Below are positions 55,412 to 62,618 of a stretch of 64,000 nucleotides of DNA, piece after piece. This DNA comes from Pseudomonas taiwanensis. GTDB taxonomy: Bacteria; Pseudomonadota; Gammaproteobacteria; Pseudomonadales; Pseudomonadaceae. Within the stretch, counting starts at the first letter, position 1. Each line of letters opens with the position of its first letter. The stretch covers positions 1 to 64,000 of the forward strand of contig NZ_QJRF01000049.1 in the NCBI RefSeq assembly GCF_013393345.1, in the 5' to 3' direction. The notes under the pieces are model-generated. The model saw nothing but the letters and a program-made list of their open reading frames with translations, was not told the origin of the DNA and ran no database searches. A program made the position numbers and the translations under genes.

Positions 55412-55783
55412 CTACTTGTTCTGCTGCAGACCGGGTACGACCATCTCGAACCAGATCGTCTCGATGACGGGCCGTTTCATGCGGTCGGGATTGGCGGCGT
55501 ACCACTGGTTGAGCCCTTCGCGCACGCTGTCGAGCGTGTGGCCCTTCAGGCCCCTGCCGAAACGGGGAATCAGGCTCTGCTCATCGGACGGCGGTTTGGC
55601 TGCGTGGTAGGCCGCCTCCACCTGGAACGCGTTGGCAATACCGATGAGATAGGCTTTCTTGAGTTCCGGCGATGACTGCATCCATTGCTCGCCGGTAATC
55701 ATGGGCACTTCGTCAGCCCCCCAAGCCGTCGCCAGGGTCACGCTCAGCGCCAATGCCAGCATGCCCATTCGAACTGTCTTCAT
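55412..55783 (-). CDS. Small secreted protein of unknown function
   Basis: A 123-residue secreted protein: signal peptide to about residue 22 (LATAWGAD), then a compact helical domain (ELKKAYLIGIANAFQVEAAY; LDSVREGLNQWYAANPDRMKRPVIETIWFEMVVPG). The pattern is faintly like Rap1a/Tai-type periplasmic domains, but I cannot confirm it. It is the first gene of a two-gene operon with the glycine-zipper lipoprotein. Confidence 0.7.
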   Translation of the reverse strand: MKTVRMGMLALALSVTLATAWGADEVPMITGEQWMQSSPELKKAYLIGIANAFQVEAAYHAAKPPSDEQSLIPRFGRGLKGHTLDSVREGLNQWYAANPDRMKRPVIETIWFEMVVPGLQQNK

Positions 55784-55932
55784 CGTCTCCTCTCCTCGTC
55801 AGGCTGAACCTCACGTCGTGGCACGGCCTCCCTGCCCGACCGCTGACAGGGAGGCCGTATCGATGACTCAGTAAGTGTAGGTGGCGGGATGCAAATCGCC
55901 GCAGCCCGGATCGGCTTCAGCCTGCCACGCCC

Positions 55933-56841
55933 TCAGGACGTGGTTTTCCGCACGGCGTCCAAAGCTTGAAGCAGCCTCGCCAACGCGTTTGTTGGCGTTT
56001 GACCTTGGCGGGTTATGCAATGGAACGCTGCCCTGTACGCCAGTCGCTGCGGCGCGATCGGACGGAGCATTGCGCGGGCGACCCAGATGTCGGCGTAGTG
56101 CGTCGGTAGATAGCCGATGCAGGTGCCGGACGCTATCAAGGTGGCAATCGCTTCCATTGAAAATGCGCTCACGCAATGGCCAAAACGCAAGTCGTAAGGC
56201 CTGCGGCTTTCGAGCATGTAGCCGCGATCCACATAGTCTGCGGTTTCGATTTCCTGATTGCTGAGGTGTTCATCCGGGCGTTCGAAGAACGCATGCCCGC
56301 GCCCGCAATACAGGTTCTGTTCCTCTTCGAACAACGACCGATAGTGCAGGCCCGATAGCTGGTGGTTGAAACAACCGATTGCCAGGTGCAGACGCCCTTC
56401 GAGCACCGCCTGCTCAAGTTCATCGGCGCGCAATATCTGCAGGTCTATCCGCGTGCGCGGCGACGCTTTGCGGAACAGATTGAGGGCCCGCGGTAGCGGT
56501 GCCTCGGGATGTGAAAGCAGGTTATCGGCGCTGCCGATTTGCAGGAATTCCGGGTACTGCTCATTCAGCATCACCACCCGCTGGTGAAAGCGATCGATGT
56601 CGGCATACAGCTCCTGCGCAGCAGCGTAGGTCTGCGCGCCTTGCTCGGTCAGCTGGAAACCGCCCTTGCCGCGTCGGCACAGGGAGTAGCCAAGGCGAAC
56701 TTCCAGTTCTCGAACCAGCGTACTCAGGCGTGGCAGGCTGGTATTCAAGCGCACCTGCGCGGCGGTAAAACCGCCGGCTTCGACGACCGAACAAAAGATG
56801 CGCAGCCTGCGCAGATCCACGTCTGAAAGGTTGGTCAGCAT
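55933..56841 (-). CDS. LysR family regulator of the nitrilase operon
   Basis: A 302-residue LysR protein with the N-terminal HTH (LRRLRIFCSVVEAGGFTAAQVRLNTSLPRLSTLVRELEVRLG) and two-lobed effector domain. GAGG five bases before the ATG. It is divergent from the NCS1-nitrilase operon, with 325 bases between the starts, and most probably activates it on sensing a nitrile or a related nitrogen compound. Confidence 0.92.
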   Translation of the reverse strand: MLTNLSDVDLRRLRIFCSVVEAGGFTAAQVRLNTSLPRLSTLVRELEVRLGYSLCRRGKGGFQLTEQGAQTYAAAQELYADIDRFHQRVVMLNEQYPEFLQIGSADNLLSHPEAPLPRALNLFRKASPRTRIDLQILRADELEQAVLEGRLHLAIGCFNHQLSGLHYRSLFEEEQNLYCGRGHAFFERPDEHLSNQEIETADYVDRGYMLESRRPYDLRFGHCVSAFSMEAIATLIASGTCIGYLPTHYADIWVARAMLRPIAPQRLAYRAAFHCITRQGQTPTNALARLLQALDAVRKTTS

Positions 56842-57166
56842 GAAGACCTCCGATACACATTCTCGACCGCCATGAGGGTGGGTCTTATACCAGCTATTTT
56901 GCCCGCCGTTTTATCTGCCCGGTTGCTCTCCAACTGTCCCCCACCTCCCCCCTGCAGTACCTGAATGCAGCGCATGACAACGGCTCGCTTTAGTTGCGTT
57001 TTCGAGTAAGTCAGCTTCTGCGTTTGAGGATTTACCGGCCATTTCCTTGTTCCGATACTCGCGGCACTCCTGGGCGGCGATCGTTTCAGGCGCTGAACAC
57101 CACAGCAGCGGCCCACGCGAGCGCTACACCACCAACAAAAAGAATTAATCTTTGACGGAGTGCGGC
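56842..57166. promoter_or_regulatory. LysR/permease divergent promoter region
   Basis: 325 bases, no gene. It should hold the LysR binding sites; I did not find a clear T-N11-A palindrome. Confidence 0.5.
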
Positions 57167-58603
57167 ATGGCATCTCAATCCAATAGCGAGTCAGGCAGAC
57201 CCACAATCGAAGCCCGCTCAATCGACTATGTACCGCGGGCAGAAAGACACGGGAAAGTCTGGCACCAGGGCCCCTTCTGGTTCAGCGGCAACTTCGTGTT
57301 TCTCACCCTGATGGTCGGCTTTGTTGGCCCGAGCATGGGGCTGAGCATCCTCTGGAGCGTTCTGGCCGTTGTCGCAGGCGCTGGTTTCGGCACGCTGTTC
57401 ATGGCCCTCCACGCCAATCAGGGGCCGAAGATGGGCTTGCCACAGATGATTCAGTCGCGGGCACAGTTCGGCAGCCGCGGCGCCATCGTTCCCTTTGCCG
57501 CGACGCTCTTCGTTTACGTGGGTTTCATCGTGTTCGGCGTCATTCTGGTGACCCAGGCGCTGCAATTGGTGCTGCCCGGTTCGAAGTGGTTCTGGTACCC
57601 GACGCTGATCGCCGTGAGCATCGTTATCGCGGTGTTCGGATATGACCTGCTGCACTTCGTGCAGCGCTGGCTGAGCTATCTGCTGATCGCCATATTCGGC
57701 ATCGTCACCATCATGGCCGTCACTGCGCTTCCTGCGGCCACCCCGGCACCGGTAGAGGCCGGGTGGAATACCACCGCGTTCCTGGTGCAGCTGTCGCTGG
57801 CCGCTGGCTACAACATCAGCTACTCGGTCTATGTCTCCGACTACTCGCGCTACCTTCCCGAACACTCGTCCAGCTCCAAGCTGATCTCCTGGACTTATCT
57901 GGGCGCTGCAGCTTCCGCTGCCTGGCTGATGTCGCTGGGGGCGGTGCTTGCCAGCTACATACCCGGCGCCGATGGCATTGTTTCGCTGGTGCAAACCGGT
58001 GACTACTTCTTCAAAGGTTTCGGCACCGTTGCCGTGCTGGTAGGCGCCGTTGCGCAGTTGTCGGTGACCGGCATCAACTGTTATGGCGCGATGCTGACTG
58101 GCATCAGTGCGGTTGATGGCTTCCGCCCTGTGCGCCCGACCATCCGACTGCGGGTGACAGGCCTGACAGTTGTCGGCGTGGTGTCGCTGTGTGTTGCCCT
58201 CACCTTACCCGAAGCCTATATGGCCAGCTTCAACGGTTTTGTACTGCTGATGCTGTACTTCCTGATCCCCTGGACGGCGGTCAACCTCGTCGACTTCTAC
58301 GCAATCCGCAAAGGCGAATATGCCATCGCCGAAATCTTCAACCCGCACGGTGTGTACGGACGTTGGGCCTGGCGCGGGGTGTTCGCTTATGCGGTCGGCT
58401 TCGTGGCGATGATTCCATTCTTCTCCATTCCGTTCTTCGTCGGCCCTGCAGCTGAGGCGCTGGGGGGCGCAGATATCGCGTTCATTCCCGGGCTGCTGAT
58501 TGCGGGCGGTTTGTACTACCTGCTGGCACGCAATCTCGAGCGTTCGGCGGAAGTTACCGCGCAACGCCAAAGCCAGACGCTGCTTGAAAAGGTTTCCGGT
58601 TAG
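57167..58603 (+). CDS. NCS1 family permease (purine/cytosine/allantoin-type)
   Basis: A 478-residue 12-span transporter. NCS1 marks: the first helix region FWFSGNFVFLTLMVGFVGPSMGLSI, then the GPKMGLPQMIQSRAQFG motif, and a central YNISYSVYVSDYSRYL. Family members import nucleobases, allantoin, hydantoins and similar nitrogen sources by ion coupling. GGAG six bases before ATG 57167. Directly followed by a nitrilase gene (78 bases), so the imported compound may be a nitrile or hold a nitrile group (inference). Confidence 0.9.
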   Translation: MASQSNSESGRPTIEARSIDYVPRAERHGKVWHQGPFWFSGNFVFLTLMVGFVGPSMGLSILWSVLAVVAGAGFGTLFMALHANQGPKMGLPQMIQSRAQFGSRGAIVPFAATLFVYVGFIVFGVILVTQALQLVLPGSKWFWYPTLIAVSIVIAVFGYDLLHFVQRWLSYLLIAIFGIVTIMAVTALPAATPAPVEAGWNTTAFLVQLSLAAGYNISYSVYVSDYSRYLPEHSSSSKLISWTYLGAAASAAWLMSLGAVLASYIPGADGIVSLVQTGDYFFKGFGTVAVLVGAVAQLSVTGINCYGAMLTGISAVDGFRPVRPTIRLRVTGLTVVGVVSLCVALTLPEAYMASFNGFVLLMLYFLIPWTAVNLVDFYAIRKGEYAIAEIFNPHGVYGRWAWRGVFAYAVGFVAMIPFFSIPFFVGPAAEALGGADIAFIPGLLIAGGLYYLLARNLERSAEVTAQRQSQTLLEKVSG

Positions 58604-58681
58604 ACGTTTTGACCTCCAGGTTCCGGCTGCTGCACAAGCGAGCAGGCGCGCAACGCAACCAACTTAATTAAGGTATTTGGA

Positions 58682-59659
58682 ATGACCAGCAATAGAGAAA
58701 AAACTGTCGCCATCGTGCAAATGCCCGCAGCGGTACTGGATTCCGCCGAGTCAATGCGCAGGGCAGCCGAGCATATTCGTTACGCCGCGCGTATGGGCGC
58801 AGAGCTCGTGGTGTTCCCTGAAACCTGGCTCAGCTGCTATCCGGCCTGGGTGTTTGGCATGGCCGGCTGGGACGATGCGCAAGCGAAGTCCTGGTATGCA
58901 AAGCTGTTGGCCGACAGCCCGGCTATCGGAGCGCCTGACGCCATGGACGATGACCTGGCGGTACTCCGCGAGGCCGCACGTTCCAACGAAGTCACCGTAG
59001 TGATGGGCATGAACGAGCGCTCCCGTCAGCACGGCGGCTCGCTCTACAACTCGCTTGTCACCATTGGTCCTGATGGCGTGATCCTGAATGTGCACCGCAA
59101 GCTGACCCCCACACATACCGAACGCACGGTATGGGCCGCCGGTGATGCCGCCGGACTGAAGGTAGTCGAAACCGAAGTTGGCCGTATCGGGGGCTTGGTT
59201 TGCTGGGAGCACTGGCACCCGCTGGCACGCCAGGCGTTGCACGCGCAAGACGAGCAGATTCACGTGGCGGCCTGGCCAGACATCCCGGAGATGCACCATA
59301 TCGCCGCCCGGTCATATGCCTTCGAGGGCCGCTGCTTCGTGCTCTGCGCAGGGCAATACCTGTCCACCGATGATGTCCCGGCTGAATTGCTGGCGGCCTA
59401 TCGCCGCGGCGTCGGGCGCGAGGCGCCAGAAGCGGGCCTGCTGTTCAATGGCGGCTCGGGTGTGATCGGGCCTGACGGCTCCTGGGTAACGAGCCCACTG
59501 TTCGGTGAGCCAGGCATTGTGCTGGGCAAGATCGACCTCTCGCAGATCGACGCCCAGCGCCATGACCTGGACGTGGTCGGGCACTACTCGCGTGCGGATG
59601 TCTTCGAGCTCTCGATCGATCGGCGCATGCGCAACGGTGTGAACATGTGCGACGCCTGA
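58682..59659 (+). CDS. Nitrilase (carbon-nitrogen hydrolase)
   Basis: A 325-residue nitrilase-superfamily enzyme. The Glu-Lys-Cys triad is Glu47 (FPETW), Lys140 (HRKLTPTH) and Cys174 in CWEHWHP, the signature of true nitrilases. It converts a nitrile to the acid and ammonia, in the cytoplasm. It is the second gene of the operon behind the permease; a small membrane protein gene comes next (66-base gap). Substrate not identifiable; the length fits the family. Confidence 0.92.
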   Translation: MTSNREKTVAIVQMPAAVLDSAESMRRAAEHIRYAARMGAELVVFPETWLSCYPAWVFGMAGWDDAQAKSWYAKLLADSPAIGAPDAMDDDLAVLREAARSNEVTVVMGMNERSRQHGGSLYNSLVTIGPDGVILNVHRKLTPTHTERTVWAAGDAAGLKVVETEVGRIGGLVCWEHWHPLARQALHAQDEQIHVAAWPDIPEMHHIAARSYAFEGRCFVLCAGQYLSTDDVPAELLAAYRRGVGREAPEAGLLFNGGSGVIGPDGSWVTSPLFGEPGIVLGKIDLSQIDAQRHDLDVVGHYSRADVFELSIDRRMRNGVNMCDA

Positions 59660-59725
59660 TTCTGCCCCCCTCCCTTATCCGGGTGGCGCCGCACGGCTCC
59701 ACCCAACCTCACAAAGGTTTGCGTC

Positions 59726-60109
59726 ATGGTTCAAGTACTGTTGGCTACCGCATTGCTATCCATCGCCCTAGGTGCGCTTTCCGGCTTTGCGGTGCTCGCC
59801 GCTGTCGACTACCCGGCGATGCTGCGCGCCGTAGGCGTTATCAACCCGATGCGGCTACGCCAGGCGCACATGGACTGGATCATCATGGGGACGGTAATGG
59901 CCGTCACCGCACTGGCCGTTCCTCAGCTTCCCGGCTGGGCCGCCGCGCTGGTGATATTCGGTGGTGTGGTTAACCCGCTGACCTTCGTCCCAATGGCGTT
60001 TTCGAAGAAGGTGGACAGCACCAAGGTCTTTCGCCTGGTTTCATTCATCTCGTTTGTGTCGCTCACCACAGGGTTGATTACTGCAGCGGTGACGTTCATC
60101 CGCGGCTGA
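59726..60109 (+). CDS. Small four-span membrane protein, HabA/StyC-like by shape
   Basis: A 127-residue protein with four hydrophobic helices. The segment MRLRQAHMDWIIMGTVMAVTALAVPQL, with its His before a glycine-bearing helix, is reminiscent of hydroxylaminobenzene mutase and styrene oxide isomerase, which are also four-span proteins. This is a shape match and not proof. AAAGG lies eight bases before the ATG. It ends the nitrilase operon; a strong terminator follows. Confidence 0.7.
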   Translation: MVQVLLATALLSIALGALSGFAVLAAVDYPAMLRAVGVINPMRLRQAHMDWIIMGTVMAVTALAVPQLPGWAAALVIFGGVVNPLTFVPMAFSKKVDSTKVFRLVSFISFVSLTTGLITAAVTFIRG

Positions 60110-60154
60110 TCGACCGCACCAGCGAGGCCCTGGCCGGCGAAGCCTGGACGCGTG

Positions 60155-60181
60155 TAGCCCGCCGTGAGGCGGGCTATTTTT
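60155..60181 (+). terminator. Intrinsic terminator of the nitrilase operon
   Basis: Nine-base stem TAGCCCGCC/GGCGGGCTA with a GTGA loop followed by TTTTT. Confidence 0.93.
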
Positions 60182-60235
60182 ACGTACGTGAAAGCGCTGC
60201 GCCGAGACTGACGTCGCGCTCACTTCTCGGCAATG

Positions 60236-60907
60236 TCAGGGACGTTTGTGGAACTGGAGATAGGCGAGTCTCATGTCGCTTGCCCACCCATCGATCACGG
60301 GCTGGATATTCTTCACCGAAAGCACGGCTTCCTTGTTCTCCAGGCTTTCGCCGGTGCCTTTGCGCACGACCTCTGCCAGGAGCTTGGTATTGCCCCCGTC
60401 GAGGAACATCGCTTCGGTGGCGATTTCCACTTGCTGATCCCGCGCGCCAATCGCGGTGGACGTCGCGGCGACAACGAGGGCGATGGGAATCACCTCGTAA
60501 GGTTTGAGCCCCTCCGTGGACGTCGATACTGCAGTGATGGCCGGGCGCACGATGACGCTGTCGGCGGTGGGCGAATCGCTGATTCTCACCACCGAACCAA
60601 GCTCTCGCTTGAGCGCTGCATCGTAGTAGCGGGTGATCTCATCCAGCGTCGCCTGCGGTATCTGCGAGCTGGCCTGAGGGCGCGGGTAGAACTGGCTGGG
60701 CTCCAGATAAACGCTGCTATAGCGCGACAGGTCGATGTTGGGATCTACCCAGCGCGCCACCTTTGCCCCACTGGCGGACTCCTGCTCTTCCAGCACCTTG
60801 TAGTTGGGGAGGAACCCCGAGTAATTGGCGGGCTCGACCATTGTGCTCGAGCATCCCCCCGTAGCCAGTAGTGCAGCGACCGTTACCGCAATCAAGTTCG
60901 AACGCAT
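60236..60907 (-). CDS. DUF3313 family lipoprotein
   Basis: A 223-residue outer-membrane-type lipoprotein: leader with lipobox (LLATGGC, Cys19), then the DUF3313 pattern NYSGFLPNYKVLEE and PRPQASSQIPQATLDE. Function unknown; the family is common in pseudomonads. AAGGGGG lies eight bases before the ATG. It is convergent with the nitrilase operon and its terminator. Confidence 0.88.
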   Translation of the reverse strand: MRSNLIAVTVAALLATGGCSSTMVEPANYSGFLPNYKVLEEQESASGAKVARWVDPNIDLSRYSSVYLEPSQFYPRPQASSQIPQATLDEITRYYDAALKRELGSVVRISDSPTADSVIVRPAITAVSTSTEGLKPYEVIPIALVVAATSTAIGARDQQVEIATEAMFLDGGNTKLLAEVVRKGTGESLENKEAVLSVKNIQPVIDGWASDMRLAYLQFHKRP

Positions 60908-61226
60908 GGTGAAGCCCCCTTGGAAAAAACCTGAATATCCGCCTTCAGCTGCCTGGAAAGCAGACGCAAAGTGCGTAAAGAGAATCGGACCCCCTCGCCT
61001 CTGCTCCCGCTATAGGGCCGGGGGGTCAGGGCGATCCCCGCTGGGGGGACAGGCTCAAGCGTAGCTGGCGGAGTGCCGAGTTCCAGTCCACATCACAGGG
61101 CTATTCAAGTGGGATGGGCAGGATCACGACTGCGGCGGGAAAGCAGATTCCTCTCACGCCTGAAACCCACGTTCGCCTCACACCTTGCCTACACTTCTCG
61201 CGAAGCTGACAGAGCGAGGGGATGCA
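60908..61226. other. Divergent promoter region of DUF3313 and VIT-like genes
   Basis: 319 bases without a gene; no repeats or clear hairpins recognised. Confidence 0.55.
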
Positions 61227-61889
61227 ATGGAAATCGAGGAACGAAATACCCGGCAGCGAATACTCGAACCCGTCAGCCGTATCACCGAAGTGATATTCGG
61301 GCTGCTGATGGCAATGACCTTCATTGGATCGCTGAGCGTTGCCACGGCAGGCCGTGAAGAGGCCCGAACCATGCTGATCGCGGCGTTCGGCTGCAACCTC
61401 GCATGGGGCCTGGCCGATGCCGTCATCTACTTGCTGGGTACCTGGACCGAACGCACCCGCAGCCGAACCTTGCTCGCGCGCCTGCATAGCGGTGCAAGTC
61501 CGGCCGAAGGTCGGGAGCTGATTGCCGACGCCCTGCCCCTGCGCATTACCGAAGCGGCAGGATCGGACGGCCTGGAAGCGTTGCGTTTGCGCCTGCTGAT
61601 GAATGCGGACAAACCCGTTCGCGCGCGGTTGGACCTGAAAGATTTCGCCGGAGCACTGGGCACCTTCCTGCTGGTCGTGCTGGCGACCTTCCCCCTGGTC
61701 ATACCTTTTCTGCTGATCGACCAGACCGGACCGGCGATTCGAGCCTCCAACCTGGTGTCGTTGGCGATGCTGTTTATTTCAGGCTGGCTGCTGGCCCGCT
61801 ATTCCGGTGGCAACCCGTGGGCCACCGGCGCGGTGTTGGCACTCGTCGGCACAGCGCTGATATTCGCGATCATTGCGCTGGGTGGGTGA
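61227..61889 (+). CDS. VIT/CCC1-like membrane protein
   Basis: A 220-residue protein with five spans or so, in an order suggestive of the VIT1/CCC1 iron/manganese family: early EVIFGLLMAMTFIGSLSVAT, then NLAWGLADAVIYLLGT, a soluble linker (about residues 75-140), and a C-terminal helical pair. The metal-binding linker is shorter and lacks an obvious Glu-rich metal cluster, so metal transport is not certain. GAGGGG supports ATG 61227. It is convergent with the paralogue gene whose frame overlaps its 3' end. Confidence 0.7.
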   Translation: MEIEERNTRQRILEPVSRITEVIFGLLMAMTFIGSLSVATAGREEARTMLIAAFGCNLAWGLADAVIYLLGTWTERTRSRTLLARLHSGASPAEGRELIADALPLRITEAAGSDGLEALRLRLLMNADKPVRARLDLKDFAGALGTFLLVVLATFPLVIPFLLIDQTGPAIRASNLVSLAMLFISGWLLARYSGGNPWATGAVLALVGTALIFAIIALGG

Positions 61890-62444
61890 TGGTTCTGTCT
61901 GAAGCAGGCGCGGAATCCAATGGAGTGTCAACGAGACGCCGGGCCGATCCGCTGGGGTCAGCGCAATTCTTGAAGGTCCGGCGAGAGGGACAGTCCTGGA
62001 ATTGCTGAGCGCAAATATCGTGCTCTTGCCTTGCGGATAAGCGGAGGTGCTGTGCGATGGTATCGGGCGTACAGCGGGGGATTTTTTGTTCGAACGCTCA
62101 GGCAAGACATGCATCAAAGTCTCTGGGCATTCAGGACCATTCACGTGGGCATCATCCTGGACGTCCAGGGCCGCCATGGTGATCTCCTCTTCCATGGCGG
62201 CTCCTCGCAGCTCTCGGAGCCCTTCCCGAACTTCCCAATAGATTCGCCATACGGCCCGATCGAGCGAGCTATCGGTGATGAGGCAGTTTGCGCTGAAGCC
62301 GGTGATCACCAATCCGTCATTCCGCTCAAACGGTTTCGCGATAACGGCGAGCTCACCATTCGAGCCAATCGAACATGAAATGAGGCAATCAGACAGCACC
62401 TGGCAAAGCTTCTCTTGCAGGCTATCGGCGATGAACTCGTACAT
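61779..62444 (-). CDS. Second copy of the 52034-52273 protein, with an extended C terminus
   Basis: A frame of 221 residues. The first 79 or so (MYEFIADSLQEKLCQVLSDCL...) match the small protein at 52273. The other copy stops right after WEIREGLHEQ; here the frame stays open, running into the conserved hairpin element and then 110 bases into the 3' end of the VIT-like gene. The extension may be chance read-through, because the shared DNA after the stop of the first copy is conserved with a 2-base shift rather than as codons. AGGG lies eight bases before ATG 62444. Confidence 0.55.
   Translation of the reverse strand: MYEFIADSLQEKLCQVLSDCLISCSIGSNGELAVIAKPFERNDGLVITGFSANCLITDSSLDRAVWRIYWEVREGLRELRGAAMEEEITMAALDVQDDAHVNGPECPETLMHVLPERSNKKSPAVRPIPSHSTSAYPQGKSTIFALSNSRTVPLAGPSRIALTPADRPGVSLTLHWIPRLLQTEPSPTQRNDREYQRCADECQHRAGGPRVATGIAGQQPA
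62120..62160. other. Conserved hairpin element, second copy
   Basis: TGGGCAT and GTGGGCAT with the 22-base period, and CAGGA...TCCTG arms, as at 51951-51990. Confidence 0.5.
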
Positions 62445-62618
62445 GTGCGGACCCTTCGGACGCCGGCCAGTAGCCGAGACCGGCATACCGGATATGGACC
62501 TCTCACGCGTATGTGAAGTTTTTCGCTCAGCGACTAACGGCAGCCAGTTGCCAATACCGCTCCGTGGGAGGACTGCCTGAATGTAGCGGCTGCACCAGAA
62601 GCCTATAGGCAGGAATGA

